A stretch of DNA of 64,000 nucleotides from Rummeliibacillus sp044763875 (GCF_044763875.1 NZ_JBIWGZ010000007.1:124001-188000), one strand, 5' to 3'. Counted from the stretch's first letter, positions 1 through 9,013 are shown. The notes: a model not told the origin generated them from the sequence alone. A program made the numbers and translations.

Positions 1-91
1 ATTTAACAGTGCCTATTAAAAAAGATAAATGAGAATAGGAAAACGAAAAAAGTGAGTAATTATCGGCGTTTTCCGTTAATTCTCCTTTTAT

Positions 92-132
92 TTGATAATC
101 ATTTTCAATTAATCGTTGAAAATGATTATCAA
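92..132. promoter_or_regulatory. Perfect inverted repeat made of two Fur-box-like arms
   Basis: Two 17-base arms, TTGATAATCATTTTCAA and its exact complement, face each other across a 7-base spacer. Each arm contains a near-match to the Fur 7-1-7 core (TGATAAT-N-ATTATCA, one mismatch). The right arm covers the -35 element of the yclN promoter, so a bound iron repressor would block transcription of the siderophore importer. Confidence 0.8.
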
Positions 133-143
133 GATGATATAAT
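116..143 (+). promoter_or_regulatory. Promoter of the yclNOPQ-like operon
   Basis: TTGAAA (116-121) and a perfect TATAAT (138-143) are separated by 16 bases, a good SigA-type promoter. It lies between the two Fur-like sites, which explains iron control. Confidence 0.75.
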
Positions 144-160
144 AAATATTGTGAGTTAAA

Positions 161-175
161 TGATAATGATTTTCA
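161..175. promoter_or_regulatory. Second Fur box
   Basis: TGATAATGATTTTCA matches the 15-base Fur core with one mismatch and sits just downstream of the expected transcription start. Confidence 0.7.
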
Positions 176-220
176 TTTTCAGGTTATTGACTTACAAAAT
201 GGAAAAAGTCGGGGATTGTT

Positions 221-1171
221 ATGAAGAAACGATATTTATTTTTAGCGCTGGTTGTCTTATCGATCGTATCTCTTTTCGTAGGGGTAACGAATATATCACC
301 AAAGGATTTGCTCAATATTCATTCAGAGAAAACGCAAATTTTTCTTATTAGTCGTGTCCCTAGGTTAATCGCGATTATATTAGCAGGGGTTGGTATGAGT
401 ATTGCAGGGTTAATTATGCAAAGTTTAAGCCGCAATAAGTTCGTGTCACCTACAACGGCGGGGACATTAGATGCAACACGTTTAGGAATTCTCGTATCGA
501 TGCTGTTATTTGCAAACGCTTCGATGTTAGAAAAAATGGCCGTATCATTTGTATTTGCATTAGCCGGCACACTATTATTTATGCAAATTTTGAACCGTAT
601 TAAATTTAAGGACGCAATCTTTATTCCACTAGTTGGGTTAATGTTTGGGAATATTTTATCTTCTATTACAACATTCTTCGCTTATAAGTCGAATGTGATT
701 CAGAATATTTCGACTTGGCTGCAGGGGGATTTTTCGATGATTATGAAGGGGCGCTATGAATTGCTCTATATTAGTGTTCCGATATTAATCATTGCCTATT
801 TGTATGCAAATCGTTTTACAGTTGCGGGAATGGGGGAAGATTTTGCAAAGAACTTAGGGCTAGCCTATAAGCGTATCGTCAATTTTGGTTTGATCCTTGT
901 AGCTTTGGTGACTACTACGGTTGTGCTTACAGTAGGTATGATTCCATTTTTAGGTTTGATCATCCCGAACATCGTTTCCATTTTTAAAGGAGATCATTTA
1001 CAAAAGACTTTGCCACATACCGCTTTGCTAGGAGCAATCTTCCTATTGATATGCGATATTTTGGGTCGTGTGTTGATTTATCCATATGAGATTTCGATTA
1101 GCTTAATGGTAGGCGTCATCGGCAGTGCAGTCTTCCTATTCTTGTTGTTTAGGGGGAGAGCATATGCGTAA
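221..1171 (+). CDS. yclN: Iron-siderophore ABC transporter permease (YclN-like, FecCD family)
   Basis: This is an integral membrane permease of the FecCD family that would move an iron-siderophore through the cytoplasmic membrane. The 316 residues are almost entirely hydrophobic segments and begin with a membrane helix after MKKRYLF. The start is supported by GGGGA five bases upstream. It is the first gene of a tight permease-permease-ATPase-lipoprotein operon with the order of B. subtilis yclNOPQ, whose product imports petrobactin. The ligand here is inferred only from that order. Fur-like boxes directly upstream indicate iron repression. Confidence 0.88.
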   Translation: MKKRYLFLALVVLSIVSLFVGVTNISPKDLLNIHSEKTQIFLISRVPRLIAIILAGVGMSIAGLIMQSLSRNKFVSPTTAGTLDATRLGILVSMLLFANASMLEKMAVSFVFALAGTLLFMQILNRIKFKDAIFIPLVGLMFGNILSSITTFFAYKSNVIQNISTWLQGDFSMIMKGRYELLYISVPILIIAYLYANRFTVAGMGEDFAKNLGLAYKRIVNFGLILVALVTTTVVLTVGMIPFLGLIIPNIVSIFKGDHLQKTLPHTALLGAIFLLICDILGRVLIYPYEISISLMVGVIGSAVFLFLLFRGRAYA

Positions 1172-2114
1172 CAGTATGAAAATGATTATATTAGTGATTC
1201 TTGCTGCTATGTTTTGTTGCTTATATCTATTTCAAGGCTTAAGTGGTAATTATGATTACATATTGCCTCGCCGTACAATCAAAGTGATAGCGATGGTGTT
1301 AACCGGTGTTTCAATTGCTTATTCAACTGTAATATTCCAAACAATCACACATAATCGCATTTTAACCCCAAGTATTATGGGATTAGATTCGTTGTATTTG
1401 TTATTGCAAACAGTCATCATCTTCTTCCTCGGATCTAGTCATGTGGCGATTATGAATGCACAAGTGAATTTCATTATTTCCGTAGTTGTAATGATTGGCT
1501 TTGCTTTATTGCTCTATCAGTTTTTATTTCGCTCAGGGGGCCGTCCGATTTACTTTTTACTTTTAGTCGGCATTATTGTGGGGACTTTTTTAGGAAGTGT
1601 TACAACTTTCATGCAAGTGTTAATCGATCCTAATGAGTTTGCTCGAGTGCAAGATAAGATGTTCGCAAGTTTTAATAATGTGAATGGCGATTTAGTATGG
1701 TTTGCATTAGTAATCGTCATCATTGTTATGGTATTTGGCTGGCGTATGGTAAATCAATTAGATGTCTTATCACTTGGTCGTGAAACAGCTATTAACTTAG
1801 GTGTTCCGTACGATAAGGTAGTAAAGCGCATGCTTATCATATCTGCAGTGTTAATCGCAGTATCAACAGCATTAGTTGGGCCGATTACATTCTTTGGATT
1901 AATTGTAGCAAACCTGTCTTATCAATTTTTCAAAACATACAAGCATTCCGTGCTCATTACGGGTGCAGCTCTTATAAGTCTAGTTGCATTAATCGGTGGT
2001 CAATGGATAGTTGAACGAGTCTTTACTTTTTCAACAACATTAAGTGTTATCGTCAATTTCATCGGTGGTATCTACTTTATTTACTTATTATTAAGGGAGA
2101 GTCGATCTGCATGA
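1164..2114 (+). CDS. yclO: Iron-siderophore ABC transporter permease (YclO-like)
   Basis: This is the second FecCD-type permease, expected to form a heterodimeric channel with the preceding one. I place the start at the ATG after GGGGGAGAG (MRNSMKMIILV, 316 residues), which overlaps the upstream gene by 8 bases; a longer reading frame exists but has no ribosome site. Multiple membrane helices fill the protein, and a PITFFGLIVANL loop near the C-terminus is the typical coupling region that contacts the ATPase. It overlaps the ATPase gene by an ATGA junction, so translation is probably coupled. Confidence 0.87.
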   Translation: MRNSMKMIILVILAAMFCCLYLFQGLSGNYDYILPRRTIKVIAMVLTGVSIAYSTVIFQTITHNRILTPSIMGLDSLYLLLQTVIIFFLGSSHVAIMNAQVNFIISVVVMIGFALLLYQFLFRSGGRPIYFLLLVGIIVGTFLGSVTTFMQVLIDPNEFARVQDKMFASFNNVNGDLVWFALVIVIIVMVFGWRMVNQLDVLSLGRETAINLGVPYDKVVKRMLIISAVLIAVSTALVGPITFFGLIVANLSYQFFKTYKHSVLITGAALISLVALIGGQWIVERVFTFSTTLSVIVNFIGGIYFIYLLLRESRSA

Positions 2115-2872
2115 TTCAAGTAAAAGAAATATCCAAATTCTTTGGGAAGAAAGTCGTCGTTGATAAAGTAAGCGTTGATATCAAACGTGGAAAGATTACT
2201 TCCTTTATCGGTCCAAATGGTGCTGGTAAATCTACATTATTATCGATGGTAAGCCGCTTGTTAGATGCAGACACTGGTGAAGTGTTACTTGATCAAAAAG
2301 ATGTAAAGAAAGTAAAATCCAATGACTTTGCAAAACGTGTATCGATTTTAAAACAATCAAACTTCATGAATGTACGCTTAACAATCCGCGAACTTGTTTC
2401 TTTTGGTCGCTTTCCATATTCACAGGGGCATTTAACAGATGAAGATAATCAGAAAGTCGATGAAGCTATTCACTATATGAATTTAGAAGCTATTCAGCAT
2501 GATTATCTAGACGAGTTATCAGGTGGTCAACGCCAACGAGCTTTTATTGCAATGGTAATCGCTCAAGATACCGAATATATATTGTTGGATGAACCATTAA
2601 ATAACTTAGATATGAAGCATTCTGTTCAGATTATGAAAATCTTACGTAAGCTTGTGGATGAATTAGACAAAACGGTTGTTATTGTCTTGCATGATATCAA
2701 CTTTGCATCTGTTTATTCGGACTATATCGTTGCTTTAAAAGATGGAAAGGTCATCAAAGATGGCCCAACCAATGAAATTATTAACTCTGAATCATTAAAG
2801 GAAATTTATGATATGGACATTCCTATTCAAGAGATGAATAGTTGCCGTATCTGTGTATATTTTAATTCATAA
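2111..2872 (+). CDS. yclP: Iron-siderophore ABC transporter ATPase (YclP-like)
   Basis: This cytoplasmic ATPase powers the siderophore importer. The 253-residue protein has a Walker A motif GPNGAGKST at residues 34-42, a Q-loop around KQSNF (81-85), the signature LSGGQ at 136-140, Walker B ILLDEP at 157-162 and a switch histidine in VLHD. Length and motif spacing are those of FepC/FhuC-type subunits. It overlaps yclO by four bases and is followed 16 bases later by the binding protein. Confidence 0.92.
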   Translation: MIQVKEISKFFGKKVVVDKVSVDIKRGKITSFIGPNGAGKSTLLSMVSRLLDADTGEVLLDQKDVKKVKSNDFAKRVSILKQSNFMNVRLTIRELVSFGRFPYSQGHLTDEDNQKVDEAIHYMNLEAIQHDYLDELSGGQRQRAFIAMVIAQDTEYILLDEPLNNLDMKHSVQIMKILRKLVDELDKTVVIVLHDINFASVYSDYIVALKDGKVIKDGPTNEIINSESLKEIYDMDIPIQEMNSCRICVYFNS

Positions 2873-2888
2873 TAAAGGAGATAAAAAA

Positions 2889-3869
2889 ATGAAAAAATGG
2901 TCGTTATTCACATTAGTATTCGCAATGCTTCTTGTATTAGGGGCATGTGGCTCTAAAGATTCAAGTAAAGAGGATTCAAATGCCGGGTCAAAAGAAGAAA
3001 CAATTACAGTAACAAATGATTTTGGTATTCAAAATGAAGATGGCTCATCTGATGCTGTAAAAGACGAAGTAAAAGTACCTAAAAACCCTAAAAAAGTCGT
3101 TTCTTTTGATATGGGCTTTCTAGACACACTTGATACACTTGGTGTTAAAATTGCAGGTGTTCCACAAGATACTATCCCAAAATATCTTGAAAAATACGCA
3201 AGTTCAGATTATGAAAACGTTGGTGCCTTAAAAGAACCTGATTTTGAAAAACTTGCAACAATGGCTCCGGATGTTATTTTCATCTCTGGTCGTCAAGCAA
3301 GCCTTTATGAAGAGCTAAGTAAAATTGCGCCAACGGTTTATGTAGGTTTAGATACTACACATTACATGGATTCATTTAAAAAGAATACGGAACTAGCTGG
3401 TCAAATCTTTGGAAAAGAAGATCAAGTAAAAGATGAATTAGCAAAAGTTGATGATACAATCGCAAAAGTGCAAGGTGAAACAAAAGATTTAGATAAAAAA
3501 GCTTTAATCATCCTAGGCTCTGAAGGTAAAATCAGTGCTTACGGTCCTGCGTCACGTTTTGGTCTTATTCATGATGTATTTGGCTTCAAAGCTGTTGATA
3601 AAGGGATTGAAGTTTCTACTCATGGACAAAATGTTTCTTATGAATATGTTTTAGAAAAAAATCCAGACATCATCTTCGTAGTAGACCGTGATTCTGTTGT
3701 TACTGAGGGAGCATCTGCGAAAAAGGATATTGAAAATGATATCGTGAAGAAAACAAATGCTTATAAAGATGGCAAAATGATTTATCTTAACCCAGAAGTT
3801 TGGTACTTATCAGGTGGCGGATTACAGTCTGTAACTGAAATGGCTAAGGAAGTAGAGGCCGCTCTATAA
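2889..3869 (+). CDS. yclQ: Siderophore-binding lipoprotein (YclQ-like)
   Basis: This membrane-anchored receptor would capture the iron-siderophore outside the cell and hand it to the two permeases. It starts at the ATG eight bases after AAAGGAG; a longer in-frame extension overlaps the ATPase gene and would bury the signal peptide. The first 20 residues form a lipoprotein signal with the lipobox LGAC, so Cys20 should be lipidated. The rest (326 residues in all) is a helical-backbone class III binding protein with LGVKIAGVP and PDVIFISGRQ typical of FecB/YclQ. A strong terminator closes the operon. Confidence 0.88.
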   Translation: MKKWSLFTLVFAMLLVLGACGSKDSSKEDSNAGSKEETITVTNDFGIQNEDGSSDAVKDEVKVPKNPKKVVSFDMGFLDTLDTLGVKIAGVPQDTIPKYLEKYASSDYENVGALKEPDFEKLATMAPDVIFISGRQASLYEELSKIAPTVYVGLDTTHYMDSFKKNTELAGQIFGKEDQVKDELAKVDDTIAKVQGETKDLDKKALIILGSEGKISAYGPASRFGLIHDVFGFKAVDKGIEVSTHGQNVSYEYVLEKNPDIIFVVDRDSVVTEGASAKKDIENDIVKKTNAYKDGKMIYLNPEVWYLSGGGLQSVTEMAKEVEAAL

Positions 3870-3884
3870 ATTTTATAAATTATA

Positions 3885-3923
3885 ACAAAACACCTAGCAA
3901 ATTTCTGCTAGGTGTTTTGTTTG
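3885..3923 (+). terminator. Terminator of the siderophore operon
   Basis: A 15-base perfect stem (ACAAAACACCTAGCA with its complement) around a 6-base loop, beginning 15 bases after the yclQ stop. Confidence 0.9.
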
Positions 3924-4017
3924 TTGAAAAAATGACATGATATTTTTTTGTATTATTTCATAGAATGATAAAAAGATATAGTAAGAAGAAAAGAATATTC
4001 GGAAGAGGGGGATCTTG

Positions 4018-4611
4018 ATGACGAAATTTTTCTACTTCTTAGCAATTATCACTGCTATTATCTTTTTTCTTCTCTATATCAGTTTAAATAGTGCTTGGGT
4101 AACTAGTTTAGATACAAGTGTTTCAACTCTTTTGAAAGGTAATTATTTCATTGAATTCTTCCATTACTTTGGAAAAACAAAGTTTATTATGATCGTAGCT
4201 GTTCTACTATTAATTTGGTTATGGATTCGAAACCACAATTATCGAGGTATGACGTTAGCACTTTTAACGATTGCTGGAGGCAATGTATTAAATCATATAT
4301 TGAAGGAATGGGTTCATAGATCTCGTCCAGTTATTCCACATCAATTGAAGAGTTTTAGTTTTCCTTCTGGTCATGCGATGGTAGGTATTCTTTATCTATT
4401 TACAATAGCTTATTTTGCAACTGAACACGAAGCATCGGAGAAAAAGAAAATATTCGTATGGTCATTTGCGATAATTCTGGCTGCTCTAATAGGATTATCT
4501 CGAATTGCAGGGAGCCGTCATTTTGCATCAGATGTTATTGCAGGATGGGCGATTGGTTATACATGGTTCATTTTGAGTGTCATTTGGTACGAACGCCGGA
4601 AAAAACTGTAG
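4018..4611 (+). CDS. PAP2-family membrane phosphatase
   Basis: This membrane protein (197 residues) belongs to the PAP2 family, which removes phosphate from lipid phosphates such as undecaprenyl pyrophosphate or phosphatidylglycerol phosphate. All three family motifs are visible: KEWVHRSRP, PSGHAM, and SR-X5-H-X3-D (SRIAGSRHFASDV). I chose the ATG seven bases after GAGGGGG rather than the TTG one codon earlier. About five or six membrane helices are present. It is a single gene with its own terminator; the substrate cannot be read from the sequence. Confidence 0.88.
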   Translation: MTKFFYFLAIITAIIFFLLYISLNSAWVTSLDTSVSTLLKGNYFIEFFHYFGKTKFIMIVAVLLLIWLWIRNHNYRGMTLALLTIAGGNVLNHILKEWVHRSRPVIPHQLKSFSFPSGHAMVGILYLFTIAYFATEHEASEKKKIFVWSFAIILAALIGLSRIAGSRHFASDVIAGWAIGYTWFILSVIWYERRKKL

Positions 4612-4636
4612 AGAGACATAGATGATAGGTATAAAG

Positions 4637-4668
4637 AAAAGGCACTGACCAATCATCAGTGCCTTTTC
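4637..4668. terminator. Bidirectional terminator
   Basis: AAAAGGCACTGA pairs with its complement across a 7-base loop between the convergent PAP2 and MFS genes. Both strands have A/T tails. Confidence 0.88.
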
Positions 4669-5871
4669 CTATACTTGTGTTAACTGTTTCGTTGTGATTT
4701 TATGAATAATAAACGCTAAAATAGCTGCTATTAACAGGAATATTAAGATGATACTAATAACACCGCCCCAACCGAAATTAGACCAGAATATACCACCGGT
4801 CGTACCACCAATACTTGATCCTGCATAGTAGAAGAATAAGTAAAGTGAAGAGGCTTGCGCTTTATCATGAGTTGCTCGTCTTCCAATCCAACCGCTAGCA
4901 ATTGCATGTCCGCCAAAGAATCCAAAGGTGAAAATGGCAATGCCAAGAACCTTAATAAATAGGTTGCCTACTAAAGAAAGGGCAGCACCTCCAAACATTA
5001 AACCGATGCCACTTAATAATATTTTATAACGGCCATGATGATCGGCCAATCCCCCCATCCAAGCAGAACTAAACGTACCGACTAAGTAGATTAAGAATAT
5101 CCAACCAACGATTGTTTGACTTAAAGAATAAGGAGGTTCTAATAGTTGGAATCCAATATAGTTATACATTGTTACAAATGAACCCATTAGTAAAAAACCA
5201 ATCCCAAATAGACTAAGTAATGCAGGGTCTTTTAGGTGCATCAACATAGATTTGAATAAAGACTTAAAGGCTAACTTTTCAGGTTTAAAATGCTTTGATG
5301 CAGGTAGTAAAAAGTAAAAGGCGATAGCTACAAGTAAACTGATGATACCGATTGTCACCATACCTATTCGCCAGTTAAAGTAATCACTAACAGTACCCAT
5401 AATAATACGTCCAGCAAGACCACCAATAGAGTTCCCACTAATATAAAGTCCCATTGCAGCACCTAAACTGGAAGGTTCAATTTCCTCCCCAAGATAGGCC
5501 ATTGCGATTGCAGGAAGTCCTGCAAAGACAATTCCTTGAATTACTCGCAAAACAAGTAACATATGATAGCTTGGTACAAAGGCAATCAATAACGTTAAAA
5601 TTGCTACAGCTATCATCGAAAAAGTCATAATTGGTTTACGACCCCAAGCTTCAGATAGAGATCCAACGATTAACATACTGATAGCTAATGAAATAGTTGT
5701 TAAAGACAGGGATAGACTAGCAGTAGTCGGTGAAATATGAAAAACCTTTGATAGTGTTGGTAACACTGGTTGGGTCATATATAAATTCGCAAATGTACTA
5801 AAAGCACCCGCAAACAGTGCTAAGTTTGCTTTGCGAAAATCCATTGTTCCTTTCTTTATATAATCATCCAT
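4669..5871 (-). CDS. MFS transporter (YybF/YnfM-like)
   Basis: This is a 12-helix major facilitator exporter of 400 residues. The N-terminal half shows LSEAWGRKPIM, the loop 2-3 MFS signature, and YLGEEIEPSSLGAAMG, common in YnfM-type drug or metabolite exporters. I start it at the ATG eight bases after GGAGTGA (MDDYIKKG); ten extra upstream codons lack a ribosome site. It is divergently transcribed from a LysR regulator, the same pairing as B. subtilis yybF-yybE, so that regulator probably controls it. The substrate is unknown. Confidence 0.85.
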   Translation of the reverse strand: MDDYIKKGTMDFRKANLALFAGAFSTFANLYMTQPVLPTLSKVFHISPTTASLSLSLTTISLAISMLIVGSLSEAWGRKPIMTFSMIAVAILTLLIAFVPSYHMLLVLRVIQGIVFAGLPAIAMAYLGEEIEPSSLGAAMGLYISGNSIGGLAGRIIMGTVSDYFNWRIGMVTIGIISLLVAIAFYFLLPASKHFKPEKLAFKSLFKSMLMHLKDPALLSLFGIGFLLMGSFVTMYNYIGFQLLEPPYSLSQTIVGWIFLIYLVGTFSSAWMGGLADHHGRYKILLSGIGLMFGGAALSLVGNLFIKVLGIAIFTFGFFGGHAIASGWIGRRATHDKAQASSLYLFFYYAGSSIGGTTGGIFWSNFGWGGVISIILIFLLIAAILAFIIHKITTKQLTQV

Positions 5872-5954
5872 TGAAAATATCACTCCATAAAGTAATGGCA
5901 AATAGTAAATTGAATTGTCATTTTTTTTGTTACGGTTTATTATAGATTCATTCT

Positions 5955-5986
5955 ATTGATAAGTACAATCTATTATTTTCATCAAT
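5955..5986. promoter_or_regulatory. Candidate LysR operator
   Basis: ATTGAT and ATCAAT are inverted 20 bases apart in the short divergent promoter region of the MFS and LysR genes. An overlapping ATTG-N7-CAAT dyad also fits a LysR-type site. This is weak evidence based on position and symmetry only. Confidence 0.3.
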
Positions 5987-6016
5987 TTAATTCCATTTGG
6001 TTATTAGGGGGTAGTG

Positions 6017-6898
6017 ATGGATTTACAGCAATTAAAGTATTTTCAAACCGTAGCAAGAATAGAGCACATGACACATGCTGCTGAAAAATTGAATCTCTCT
6101 CAACCAGCACTCAGTAAGTCAATTGCGCAGTTAGAAGAGGAGGTAGGTGTCCCATTATTTGATCGGAAAGGGCGTTCTATCAAATTAAATCGCTTTGGTG
6201 AGCTATTTTTAAAAAGAACAATGCCGATTAATAAAATGTATGAGGATGTTAAACAAGAGATTGCAGATATAGTCACACCAGATTATGGGGTGATAACGGT
6301 TGGCTTTACGCATACAGTTGGAATGCAACTTATTCCTCGTTTGGTACGCATGTTTCGCAGAAAATATCCAAACGTACAATTTGAATTCACACAAAACAAT
6401 TCCTTACATTTACTTCAACAATTAGAGGCAGGGGAGTTTGATCTTTGTCTGGTACCGTATGTCGAAACAGATATTTCATTCGAATGGGTTGAACTTTGGA
6501 GTGAAGAATTATTTGTCATTGTACCAAAAGACCATCGATTAGCAGATCGTGAGCAAATTCACTTATCAGAAATAGGTGATGATCCATTTGTTTCATTAAA
6601 AGAAGGAAACTCTCTTCGGCAAATTAATGATCAATTATTAGAACTTGCGAATATTTCTCCAGAGGTAGTTTTTGAAGGAGAAGAATTCCATACACTTGCA
6701 GGGTTTGTTGAAGCAGGGTTAGGTGTCGCTTTACTTCCGAATATAAGGGGATTAAATGAGTATCATGTATCTACAATTCGTGTTAGTGAGCCAATATGTC
6801 AACGTAAATTGGGGATCGGCTATATGAAGAAAAGATACATGTCTCATGCAGCTCAAACATTTCAGGATTTTGTCGTTGGGAAATTTAGAGGAAAGTAG
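6017..6898 (+). CDS. LysR-family transcriptional regulator (YybE-like)
   Basis: This cytoplasmic regulator has an N-terminal winged helix-turn-helix at residues 1-60 (MDLQQLKYFQTVARI, then LSQPALSKSIAQLEEEVG) followed by a periplasmic-binding-like effector domain starting near GVITVGFTHTVG. The 293-residue length is standard. The ATG five bases after GGGGG is preferred over the GTG one codon earlier. Its divergent position next to the MFS gene suggests that it controls that exporter and itself in response to a small molecule I cannot identify. Confidence 0.88.
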   Translation: MDLQQLKYFQTVARIEHMTHAAEKLNLSQPALSKSIAQLEEEVGVPLFDRKGRSIKLNRFGELFLKRTMPINKMYEDVKQEIADIVTPDYGVITVGFTHTVGMQLIPRLVRMFRRKYPNVQFEFTQNNSLHLLQQLEAGEFDLCLVPYVETDISFEWVELWSEELFVIVPKDHRLADREQIHLSEIGDDPFVSLKEGNSLRQINDQLLELANISPEVVFEGEEFHTLAGFVEAGLGVALLPNIRGLNEYHVSTIRVSEPICQRKLGIGYMKKRYMSHAAQTFQDFVVGKFRGK

Positions 6899-6949
6899 AC
6901 TTTTTCTAGAAAAGGGGATTTTCCTTTATGAGATAATGATGCCCATAGG

Positions 6950-6999
6950 ATACGCATACAATGAACAAAATGTTCAAATAAAGAGAGAGGTATGCGTAT
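6950..6999 (+). promoter_or_regulatory. Inverted repeat that covers the zupT start codon
   Basis: ATACGCATAC (6950-6959) and GTATGCGTAT (6990-6999) are perfect complements. Between them lies a second dyad, TGAAC-N5-GTTCA (6961-6975), and the ribosome site. In mRNA the outer arm would pair with the start codon region. Confidence 0.5.
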
Positions 7000-7807
7000 G
7001 GATGGAAGTGTTTTATATGCATTGGGGTTAACTTTATTCGCTGGGTTAGCAACAGGTGTTGGAAGCTTAATTGCATTCTTTACTTCAAGGACCAATACAA
7101 AGTTTTTATCATTTGCACTGGGGTTTTCAGCAGGTGTAATGATTTATGTGTCACTCGTTGAAATTTTCGTAAAGGCAAAAATTGCACTTGTAAATGAATT
7201 AGGTGCTAGACAAGGTTATTTGTTAACAGTTATAGGGTTCTTCAGTGGGATGCTGCTAATTGCATTGATTGATAAACTCATTCCTAAGCAAGGAAATCCT
7301 CATGAAGTGAAGATGGTAGAAGATTTGCAAAAGGGTCCATCAAATGATGATTATGCTAAGCTGATGAAAATGGGTATCTTCACAGCATTAGCAATTGGTA
7401 TTCACAATTTTCCAGAGGGGATTGCGACATTTGTTTCAGCTTTAAACGATCCAAATCTTGGTTTGGCTATTGCTATTGCTGTAGCAATTCATAATATTCC
7501 AGAAGGGATTGCTGTATCTGTACCGATTTTCTTTGCAACAGGTAATCGTAAGAGGGCATTTAAGTTATCATTCTTATCCGGTTTAGCAGAACCTGTTGGA
7601 GCTTTTGTAGCATATCTACTTTTAATGCCATTTTTGAATGATGTTATGTTCGGGATGATATTCGCTGGAGTTGCCGGAATTATGGTCTTTATTTCATTGG
7701 ATGAATTATTACCAGCTGCACGAAAATACGATGAAGCACATTCATCTATTTATGGTGTTGTATTAGGAATGATTGTGATGGCTGTTAGTTTAGTTTTGTT
7801 GGCATAA
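6998..7807 (+). CDS. zupT: ZIP-family metal transporter (ZupT-like)
   Basis: This is a ZIP-family importer of zinc or a related divalent metal. It carries two paired transport motifs, HNFPEGIA near residue 135 and HNIPEGIA near residue 164, in neighbouring membrane helices, exactly as in ZupT. The length of 269 residues is typical. I select the second ATG (MDGSVLYALG) because it lies seven bases after GAGAGG, whereas the ATG two codons earlier is only one base away. It stands alone with its own terminator. The inverted repeat over its start hints at translational or transcriptional control. Confidence 0.9.
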   Translation: MDGSVLYALGLTLFAGLATGVGSLIAFFTSRTNTKFLSFALGFSAGVMIYVSLVEIFVKAKIALVNELGARQGYLLTVIGFFSGMLLIALIDKLIPKQGNPHEVKMVEDLQKGPSNDDYAKLMKMGIFTALAIGIHNFPEGIATFVSALNDPNLGLAIAIAVAIHNIPEGIAVSVPIFFATGNRKRAFKLSFLSGLAEPVGAFVAYLLLMPFLNDVMFGMIFAGVAGIMVFISLDELLPAARKYDEAHSSIYGVVLGMIVMAVSLVLLA

Positions 7808-7842
7808 AAAATGGATTGCATCATTTTGCAATCCATTTTAAT
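7808..7842. terminator. Bidirectional terminator
   Basis: AAAATGGATTGCA pairs with its complement around a 6-base loop between the zupT stop and the convergent oxidoreductase gene. Confidence 0.88.
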
Positions 7843-7870
7843 TATAAACTGGCTCTTTTGTTTGAATTTA

Positions 7871-8506
7871 TTATTTATTAGAAGCTACTGTAAAGCGTTC
7901 GTTTACGTGTTTAGGGTTTTCAATTTCATCCAGTGCTGCAATTGCGAAGTCAGCATATGATACATAGCTTTCACCTTGTTCGTTAACTAATAAGTGATCT
8001 TGTCCTTCAATATATTTGCCCGTACGTGGACCTTCTGGATCGAAGAATGCTGATGGGCTTAAGAATGTCCAAGTAATTGAAGATGCTTGTATATCTGCTA
8101 AGTTTTGAGCTTGGTTAGATGCAGTTGCTTTAAACATATCAGGGAAATCAGGTGTTTCAACAACACGTACAGTTTTTTCAGGATCTACGAATAGACTTCC
8201 TGCGCCACCAACTACAAATAATTTTGTATCTTTTGCATCTTTGAAGATATCGATTAGGTGACGACCAGCTTCTACATGAAGTGTTTCTTGTCCTATTGGT
8301 GCTCCAAAAGCATTTACCACAACATCGAATGCATTAATATCTGCTGTTGTTAAGTCGAACACATCTTTTTCAATTATAGCTACTGATTGATTTTGTAATT
8401 TTGCAGCATTACGAACGATTGCAGTCACTTCAAGACCACGAGTTACAGCCTCCTCTAAAATTTTATTTCCTGCTTTACCTGTTGCACCGATAATTCCAAT
8501 TTTCAT
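7871..8506 (-). CDS. NAD(P)-binding oxidoreductase (NmrA/YwnB-like)
   Basis: This 211-residue Rossmann-fold protein begins with MKIGIIGATGKAGNKIL, an NAD(P)-binding GxxGxxG motif, and resembles the SDR-like NAD(P)H-binding family that includes YwnB and B. subtilis flavin-reductase-like proteins. No catalytic residues allow a reaction to be named. AGGAGG lies at ideal distance from the start. It is transcribed downstream of and in the same direction as an Rrf2 regulator, and a TGTAAC-N7-GTTACA operator sits in its 78-base leader, so it is probably a direct target of that regulator. Confidence 0.82.
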   Translation of the reverse strand: MKIGIIGATGKAGNKILEEAVTRGLEVTAIVRNAAKLQNQSVAIIEKDVFDLTTADINAFDVVVNAFGAPIGQETLHVEAGRHLIDIFKDAKDTKLFVVGGAGSLFVDPEKTVRVVETPDFPDMFKATASNQAQNLADIQASSITWTFLSPSAFFDPEGPRTGKYIEGQDHLLVNEQGESYVSYADFAIAALDEIENPKHVNERFTVASNK

Positions 8507-8539
8507 GATTAGTTCCTCCTAAAGTGGGTATTTGTTAAA

Positions 8540-8558
8540 TGTAACAATTTTAGTTACA
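8540..8558. promoter_or_regulatory. Operator TGTAAC-N7-GTTACA upstream of the oxidoreductase
   Basis: A 6-base dyad with the same half-sites as the site upstream of the Rrf2 gene at 9014-9034. Two matching copies in front of neighbouring genes make this a credible Rrf2 binding site. Confidence 0.7.
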
Positions 8559-8584
8559 GGTTAGGCGATAAAATAGATCGTCCC

Positions 8585-8998
8585 TTATGGAAAGAGATGA
8601 TCTAATATGTCTTGTAATGTCTCTTCTTCTAATTTACTTTCCATTGCTTGCTGTACTGAACAGAATACATCATCTAATGTTGATTGTATTTGTTTGCCAA
8701 CTGTACAATTTGGGTTTGGGTTGTCATGAATGGCAAATAGATCTTCGGGTGCTTGTACAGCACGATAGATATCTAATAAGGTTGTATCCTTAGGAGATAC
8801 TACAAGTTTATATCCAGATACACCTGCATGTGAAGCAATTAAACCAGCTTTTTTCAACTGGCCACTAATACGTCGAATAACAACCGGATTTGTATTAACA
8901 CTACTAGCAATATAATCAGATGTTAATGTATGTGTATCTCTTGTTGAAGCAATTAATGAAAGTATATGAATAGCTACAGAGAACCGACTGTTTATCAT
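8585..8998 (-). CDS. Rrf2-family transcriptional regulator (YwnA-like)
   Basis: The 137-residue protein has the Rrf2 winged helix: MINSRFSVAIHILSLIA at the N-terminus, a recognition region around NTNPVVIRRISGQLKKAGL and the wing HAGVSGYKL. It lacks the three-cysteine cluster of iron-sulfur Rrf2 members; only Cys98 (PNCTVG) and one later Cys are seen, so it is likelier to be a YwnA/YwgB-type sensor than an IscR. GGTGAG precedes the start. A near-perfect palindrome upstream suggests autorepression, and a second copy lies ahead of the downstream oxidoreductase. Confidence 0.87.
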   Translation of the reverse strand: MINSRFSVAIHILSLIASTRDTHTLTSDYIASSVNTNPVVIRRISGQLKKAGLIASHAGVSGYKLVVSPKDTTLLDIYRAVQAPEDLFAIHDNPNPNCTVGKQIQSTLDDVFCSVQQAMESKLEEETLQDILDHLFP

Positions 8999-9013
8999 AG
9001 GCTCACCACCTGT

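Noticed and set aside
1..80. Terminator from GGAAAACG/CGTTTTCC pairing at the window start
   Set aside because: The arms are short, the loop is 21 bases and no T run follows; the upstream gene is not in view.
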